Below, one piece after another: positions 59,865 to 64,000 of a stretch of DNA of 64,000 nucleotides (the stretch's first letter is position 1; each line of letters begins with the position of its first letter). The translations under genes were made by a program, and so were the position numbers. Under the pieces are notes generated by a model. It was not told the origin of the DNA, searched no databases, and saw nothing but the letters and a program-made list of their open reading frames with translations. The stretch comes from Burkholderia sp. 9120 (GTDB lineage Bacteria > Pseudomonadota > Gammaproteobacteria > Burkholderiales > Burkholderiaceae): assembly GCF_000745015.1 (NCBI RefSeq), contig NZ_JQNA01000002.1, positions 3,348,001 through 3,412,000 on the forward strand, given 5' to 3'.

Positions 59865-61562
59865 ATGCACGAATCCGCAACCGCCCAGCACGACTTCGCG
59901 ACACCGGTGGACGCGCCGCTCGTCGTCGACGATGCGGCGCTGATGCGCTGGGACGATGTCTGCGACGTGCTGATCGCGGGCTTCGGCGCGACCGGTGCTT
60001 GCGCCGCGCTCGAAGCGGCGGCGGCCGGCGCGAAGGTGCGCATTGTCGAGCGTTTCGAAGGCGGTGGCGCGAGCGCGAAAAGCGGCGGCGTGGTGTACGC
60101 GGGCGGCGGCACGCGTTATCAGAACGAAGCGGGCTATAGCGACACGCCCGAGGCGATGTTCGCGTACCTGCAACAGGAAGTGGGCGACGCCGTCTCCGCC
60201 GCGACGCTCGAACGCTTTTGCGCGGGCAGCGTCGAGATGCTGCGCTGGCTCGAACGGCTCGGCGTGCAATTCGGCGCGTCGGTGCCGCCGCGCAAGACCT
60301 CGTATCCGCAGAATCGCTACTACCTGTACTACTCCGGCAACGAATCAGTGGGCGACGCCGAGCGCGAACATGCGCCCGCGCCGCGCGGTCATCGCGTGGT
60401 TGGAGACGGTATGTCGGGCCGCGTGCTGTACGACACGCTGCGTCGCGCGGTCGAGTCGCAACCGTTTATCGACACGATGTGCCACGCCAGCGTGCGCCGC
60501 CTCGTGACCGACCGCAACGGTCGCGTGATCGGCGCGCAGGTCTGGCAGGTCGCGCCGGGTCAGGCGCAGCGCGCGCATAAGCGGCTCGCGCGGTGGGCCG
60601 AACGTTTGCATAACGGCACGCCGGCGTGGGCGGATCGCTTGCGCGCCGCGCTGCATCGTATCGAGTTGCGCGAAAGCCGGCTCATCACGATCAAGGCCGA
60701 CGCGGTGATCCTCAGCACCGGCGGCTTCATCTTCAATCGTTCGATGATCGCGCGCCACGCGCCGCGTTATCTGCCGAACTGGCGGCTCGGCACGACCGGT
60801 TGCGACGGCGCGGGCATCCGGCTCGGGGTGTCGGCGGGCGGCGTGGCGACGCGGCTCGAACGCGTGTCCGCATGGCGCTTCATCAATCCGCCGTATGCGT
60901 GGGCGCAGGGCTGCGTGGTGGATCGTCGCGGCGCGCGCTTCTGCAACGAGGAAGTGTATGGCGCCGCGCTCGGCCACGCGATGTGCGAAACCCGCGACGG
61001 CCACGCGTGGCTGATTCTCGACGCGCGTCTTGTCAGGCACGCATTGCATGAGTGCCGGCGCGGCAAGCTGTGGGCATTTCAAAGCGTGCCCGCAATGCTG
61101 CTGATGCTCGCCGGCCGCAAGCGCGGCAAGTCGCTGGACGAACTTGCCGCACGTATGCGCTGCGATCCGGCGGTGTTGAAGCAAACCGTCGCCACTTACA
61201 ACGCGGCTGCGGTGAGCGGTGTCGATCGCGAGTTCGGCAAATCCGCCGCCATGTTGCAGCCGCTCGCGCACGGTCCTTACTACGCGATCGATATCTCGTC
61301 GGACAGCCGCATTTTTCCGTGCCCGTCAATCACGCTCGGCGGCTTGCGGGTCGACGAAACGAGCAACGCGGTGCTGTCGGCGCAAGGCGAACCGGTCGCG
61401 GGCCTGTTTGCCGCCGGCCGCGCCGCGTGCGGACTCGCATCGAATCATTACGTGAGCGGCCTCTCGCTCGCGGACTGTATCTGGTCCGGCCGCCAGGCGG
61501 GCCGGGCCGCAGCGGGCGTGGTTCTCGCGAACCGCACCCATTCCCTGACTGAAACTGACTGA
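59865..61562 (+). CDS. Second ketosteroid-dehydrogenase-like FAD protein
   Basis: The ATG at 59865 gives 565 residues; TTG at 59844 would overlap the reductase stop. The FAD motif is VLIAGFGATGACAALEAAAA, and SAKSGGVVYAGGGTRYQNEA differs from the first dehydrogenase. The closest family reading is the delta-4(5-alpha)-ketosteroid dehydrogenase/fumarate-reductase-type group. SNHYVSGLSLADCIWSGRQA is the C-terminal FAD segment. Two different ring dehydrogenases suggest stepwise desaturation of a saturated multi-ring ketone. It precedes the SDR gene by 14 bases. Confidence 0.85.
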   Translation: MHESATAQHDFATPVDAPLVVDDAALMRWDDVCDVLIAGFGATGACAALEAAAAGAKVRIVERFEGGGASAKSGGVVYAGGGTRYQNEAGYSDTPEAMFAYLQQEVGDAVSAATLERFCAGSVEMLRWLERLGVQFGASVPPRKTSYPQNRYYLYYSGNESVGDAEREHAPAPRGHRVVGDGMSGRVLYDTLRRAVESQPFIDTMCHASVRRLVTDRNGRVIGAQVWQVAPGQAQRAHKRLARWAERLHNGTPAWADRLRAALHRIELRESRLITIKADAVILSTGGFIFNRSMIARHAPRYLPNWRLGTTGCDGAGIRLGVSAGGVATRLERVSAWRFINPPYAWAQGCVVDRRGARFCNEEVYGAALGHAMCETRDGHAWLILDARLVRHALHECRRGKLWAFQSVPAMLLMLAGRKRGKSLDELAARMRCDPAVLKQTVATYNAAAVSGVDREFGKSAAMLQPLAHGPYYAIDISSDSRIFPCPSITLGGLRVDETSNAVLSAQGEPVAGLFAAGRAACGLASNHYVSGLSLADCIWSGRQAGRAAAGVVLANRTHSLTETD

Positions 61563-61576
61563 CACTGAAAGAGAGA

Positions 61577-62347
61577 ATGAAGATGGGAGACAGACTCAAA
61601 GGCAAGATCGCCGTCGTGACGGGTGCGGCGAGCGGCGTCGGCAAACAGGACGCGCTGCTGTTCGCGCGTGAAGGCGCGCGCGTCGTGCTGACCGACGTCA
61701 ACGAAGAAGCGGGTCGTGCGGTGGCGGCGGAAATCGGCGACGCGGCGCGTTTCGTGCGTCACGACATCACGTCGGAAGCGGGCTGGAACGATGTGTTCGG
61801 CGCCGCGCAAACGAACTTCGGCACGCCGGACGTGCTGGTCAATAACGCTGCCGTGCTCTTGCTCGGCAGCATTGAAGACACCACGCTCGAACAGTGGCAG
61901 AACGTGCTGCGCATCAACGCCGAAGGCTATTTTCTCGGCTGCCGCGCGGCGGTGAAGGCGATGAAGGAGAAAGGCGGCTCGATCGTGAACATGTCGTCGG
62001 TCGCGGCGTTGGGCGGGCTCGGCGCGTTTTGCGCGTATTCGGCGAGCAAGGGCGCCGTCACCGCGATGACGCGTGCGATCGCCGCGCATTGCAAGACCCA
62101 GGGCTACAAGGTCCGCTGCAACACGATCCATCCCGACGGCATTCTCACGCCGATGACCGCGCCGTTCTTCGGTTCGGCGGAAGGCACGCGCGACGCGCTG
62201 ACGCAATCCATCGATCCGCAAGCGCGCATGTGCCTGCCGGAAGACATCGCGAACCTGGTGCTGTTCCTCGCTTCGGACGAATCGCGTTTCATCAACGGCA
62301 GCGAGTATCGGATCGATAACGCGCAGTTGATCATGGGCGTGGCCTGA
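61577..62347 (+). CDS. Short-chain dehydrogenase (hydroxysteroid-type)
   Basis: This is a 256-residue classical SDR. The cofactor site is VTGAASGVGKQDALLFAREG, followed by NNAAVL. The catalytic set is Ser in NMSSVAALGG and Tyr-x-x-x-Lys in YSASKGAV. The C terminus is ordinary. Enzymes of this kind include 3-alpha, 7-alpha and 20-beta-hydroxysteroid dehydrogenases and many others. In this operon it could oxidise a ring hydroxyl to give the ketone the flavoproteins need. It lies 11 bases before the reductase gene. Confidence 0.93.
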   Translation: MKMGDRLKGKIAVVTGAASGVGKQDALLFAREGARVVLTDVNEEAGRAVAAEIGDAARFVRHDITSEAGWNDVFGAAQTNFGTPDVLVNNAAVLLLGSIEDTTLEQWQNVLRINAEGYFLGCRAAVKAMKEKGGSIVNMSSVAALGGLGAFCAYSASKGAVTAMTRAIAAHCKTQGYKVRCNTIHPDGILTPMTAPFFGSAEGTRDALTQSIDPQARMCLPEDIANLVLFLASDESRFINGSEYRIDNAQLIMGVA

Positions 62348-62358
62348 GTTCGCCCGCC

Positions 62359-63444
62359 ATGGCTGATGCGCGTTTTCACCGGCTCAAAGTGGCGGACGTG
62401 ATCGCGGAGAGCGCCGACGCGCGCTCTTTCGTGTTCGACCTGCCGCAGGCGCTGCGCGAGGCGTTCAGCTATCGCCCGGGGCAGTTTCTGACGCTCAAGG
62501 TGCCCTGCGCCGACGCGAACCTGCAGCGTTGTTATTCGCTGTCGAGCGCGCCGGGTATCGACCTCGCGCCGAAGATCACCATCAAGCGGGTGCGCGACGG
62601 CCGCGTGTCGAACTGGATGTGCGACAGCGTGCAGCCGGGCGACGAGCTCGACGTGATGGCGCCGGCGGGCGTCTTCACGCCGCGCTCGCTCGACGGCGAT
62701 CTGCTGCTGTTCGCGGGCGGCAGCGGTATCACGCCGGTGCTGTCCATTCTGAAATCGGCGCTGGTGAATGGACGCGGCATGCTGACGCTGATCTATGCGA
62801 ACCGCGACGCGCAGTCGGTGATTTTCGCCGATGAACTGCGGCAACTCGGGCAGCGGCACGCGGGGCGTTTGCGCGTGATTCACTGGCTCGATAGCGTGCA
62901 GGGGATTCCGCAGCAGCGTCATCTGGAAGAACTGGCGCGGCCGTGGAGCCAGCAGGAATGCTTTATCTGCGGACCGGCGCTGTTCATGGAGAACGCGTTG
63001 GCGGCCATGCTGGCGCTCGGCTTGCCGCGTGCGAAGGTGCATGTGGAGCGGTTTGTTTCGCTGCCGGATTTGCCGGTAGCCGAGCGTGGCGGCAACGGCG
63101 AACCCGGTGTTGCCACCAACGCGATCACCCCGCCCACTGTCGCCGCTACCGCCGTCACCACCGTCACCACCGCCTCCATCGAAACCCAACTCGACGGCGC
63201 CACCTTCCACCTCATCAGCGAGCCCGGCGAAACCCTGCTCGACGCGATGTTGCGCGCCGAGGTTCCCGCGCCGAACTCGTGCCGCAGCGGCTTATGCGGC
63301 GCCTGCATGTGCCGGGTCGTGGCCGGTAGCGTGACCCTGAACGCGAACCACGTGCTCGACGCAGCCGATCTCGCCGACGGCTGGACCCTCGCGTGCAGCG
63401 CGACCCCTGCCAGCGCGACGCTGCGCGTGGCTTTCCCCGACTAG
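62359..63444 (+). CDS. Ferredoxin-type oxygenase reductase (KshB-like)
   Basis: This 361-residue, three-domain reductase has FAD binding (FSYRPGQFLTLKV and CYSLSS), NAD binding (LLFAGGSGITPVLSIL) and a C-terminal plant-type 2Fe-2S domain with CRSGLCGACMCRV. It passes electrons from NADH to an oxygenase. The layout is that of KshB, the reductase of ketosteroid 9-alpha-hydroxylase, and of related Rieske or P450 reductases. No Rieske oxygenase is in the window, so the partner should lie beyond the right edge or elsewhere. A variable Ala/Thr-rich linker (about 245-270) joins the parts. Confidence 0.9.
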   Translation: MADARFHRLKVADVIAESADARSFVFDLPQALREAFSYRPGQFLTLKVPCADANLQRCYSLSSAPGIDLAPKITIKRVRDGRVSNWMCDSVQPGDELDVMAPAGVFTPRSLDGDLLLFAGGSGITPVLSILKSALVNGRGMLTLIYANRDAQSVIFADELRQLGQRHAGRLRVIHWLDSVQGIPQQRHLEELARPWSQQECFICGPALFMENALAAMLALGLPRAKVHVERFVSLPDLPVAERGGNGEPGVATNAITPPTVAATAVTTVTTASIETQLDGATFHLISEPGETLLDAMLRAEVPAPNSCRSGLCGACMCRVVAGSVTLNANHVLDAADLADGWTLACSATPASATLRVAFPD

Positions 63445-63510
63445 GTTCGCGGTGCGTAGGCGCGCCGTTCATGCGTACGCGTGCCGCGAACCCTCTTCAT
63501 CGAATTCATC

Positions 63511-64000
63511 ATGACGCTGAACCACATTCTGACGACGCCCGCGTTGATCGCGCACGGCGCCGCGCGCCACGGCACGCGCACCGCGATCGAAACGGCGCAG
63601 GGCAATCTCAGCTACGCGCAACTCGACGCCGCCCGCATCACGGCGGCGCGCGCGCTGATCGGCTGCGGCATCCAGCCGGGCGAGCGGGTGGCGATCTGGG
63701 CGCCGAACGTGGCGTCATGGATCGTCGCGGCGCTGGCGATTCATAGCGCGGGCGCTGCGCTGGTGCCGATCAACACGCGCATGAAAGGCCTTGAAGCGGG
63801 CGCGATTCTCGAAGACAGCGGCGCGCGGCTGTTGTTCTGCTGCGGCACCTTCCTCGGCGACTCGTATCCGGCGATGCTGGCATCGCACCGTCCTGCGTCG
63901 CTGGAGCGGATCGTCGTGTTCGACGGAGAAGCGGAGCCTGGCGCGAGCGAGCATCACGGCCGCGACGAAACCTGGGATGCGTTTCTGTTGCGCGCGGCCG
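63511..64000 (+). CDS. FadD3-like acyl-CoA ligase, cut by the window edge
   Basis: The ATG at 63511 opens a frame with no stop before the right edge (163 complete codons). The N-terminal part of an AMP-forming ligase is seen: LSYAQLDAARITAARAL, GERVAIWAPNVASWIVAALA and VPINTRMKGLEAGAILEDSG. The last resembles FadD3, the ligase for the steroid-derived HIP acid, including FLGDSYPAML. The AMP/ATP motif and the rest are outside the window. It starts 66 bases after the reductase gene and is probably co-transcribed. Confidence 0.85.
   Translation, partial: MTLNHILTTPALIAHGAARHGTRTAIETAQGNLSYAQLDAARITAARALIGCGIQPGERVAIWAPNVASWIVAALAIHSAGAALVPINTRMKGLEAGAILEDSGARLLFCCGTFLGDSYPAMLASHRPASLERIVVFDGEAEPGASEHHGRDETWDAFLLRAA

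Overview
The window is high-GC DNA with dense genes, short intergenic gaps and many ATGA/GTGA stop-start overlaps. The gene families (chaperone-usher pili, RibB fused to a degenerate RibA, a CueR-type copper site, a steroid-type catabolic cluster) point to a soil or plant-associated betaproteobacterium of the Burkholderiaceae, most likely Paraburkholderia. That assignment rests on codon use and protein resemblance, since no rRNA is present. No tRNA, rRNA, CRISPR, insertion sequence or prophage was seen.

Region 1 (1-13 kb): a chemoreceptor behind a sigma-28-like promoter, a divergent second dihydrofolate reductase, a MAPEG-type membrane protein, a two-helix potassium channel, and a periplasmic solute-binding protein coupled to a CHASE-PAS-PAS-GGDEF-EAL protein. 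Next comes a KfrA-like giant coiled coil built from exact 273-bp (91-residue, 13-heptad) tandem repeats, then a TPR/glycosyltransferase-9-like protein.

Region 2 (13-25 kb): a LysR/hydrolase divergent pair, a copper-resistance block (DUF305 protein, HMA chaperone behind a near-perfect CueR operator, His/Cys-rich periplasmic proteins, TolC-like protein, Tat-exported multicopper oxidase), small proteins, a universal stress protein, and a four-gene chaperone-usher pilus operon with an 11-bp perfect hairpin after the major pilin gene.

Region 3 (25-38 kb): an orphan ABC ATPase with altered Walker A and signature motifs, an MFS transporter with a convergent AraC regulator, an FtsH paralogue behind a long non-coding leader ending in a terminator-like hairpin, membrane proteins, an OpgC-like protein coupled to a tannase-family esterase that has lost both cysteines of the family's usual active-site disulfide, and a Gly/Asn-rich exported protein.

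Region 4 (38-46.6 kb): a complete stressosome-type signalling operon (RsbR, RsbS, RsbT, ATPase-PP2C phosphatase, histidine kinase, REC-PAS-kinase-REC hybrid) without a sigma factor. It is followed by a YadG/YadH-type ABC exporter.

Region 5 (46.7-64 kb): an amidase and a small membrane protein, then a catabolic cluster. A leftward operon (esterase, enoyl-CoA hydratase, RibB-RibA-like, SDR) diverges from a LuxR-type regulator. A rightward operon encodes a luciferase-like monooxygenase, an HsaA-like oxygenase, two ketosteroid-dehydrogenase-like flavoproteins, a flavin reductase, an SDR, a KshB-like reductase and a FadD3-like CoA ligase that runs off the edge. The same 12-bp inverted repeat, GTCCGATTGGAC, lies in both control regions, so one regulator probably governs both operons. 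The gene set suggests breakdown of a steroid or another polycyclic/alicyclic compound; the substrate is not proven by sequence.
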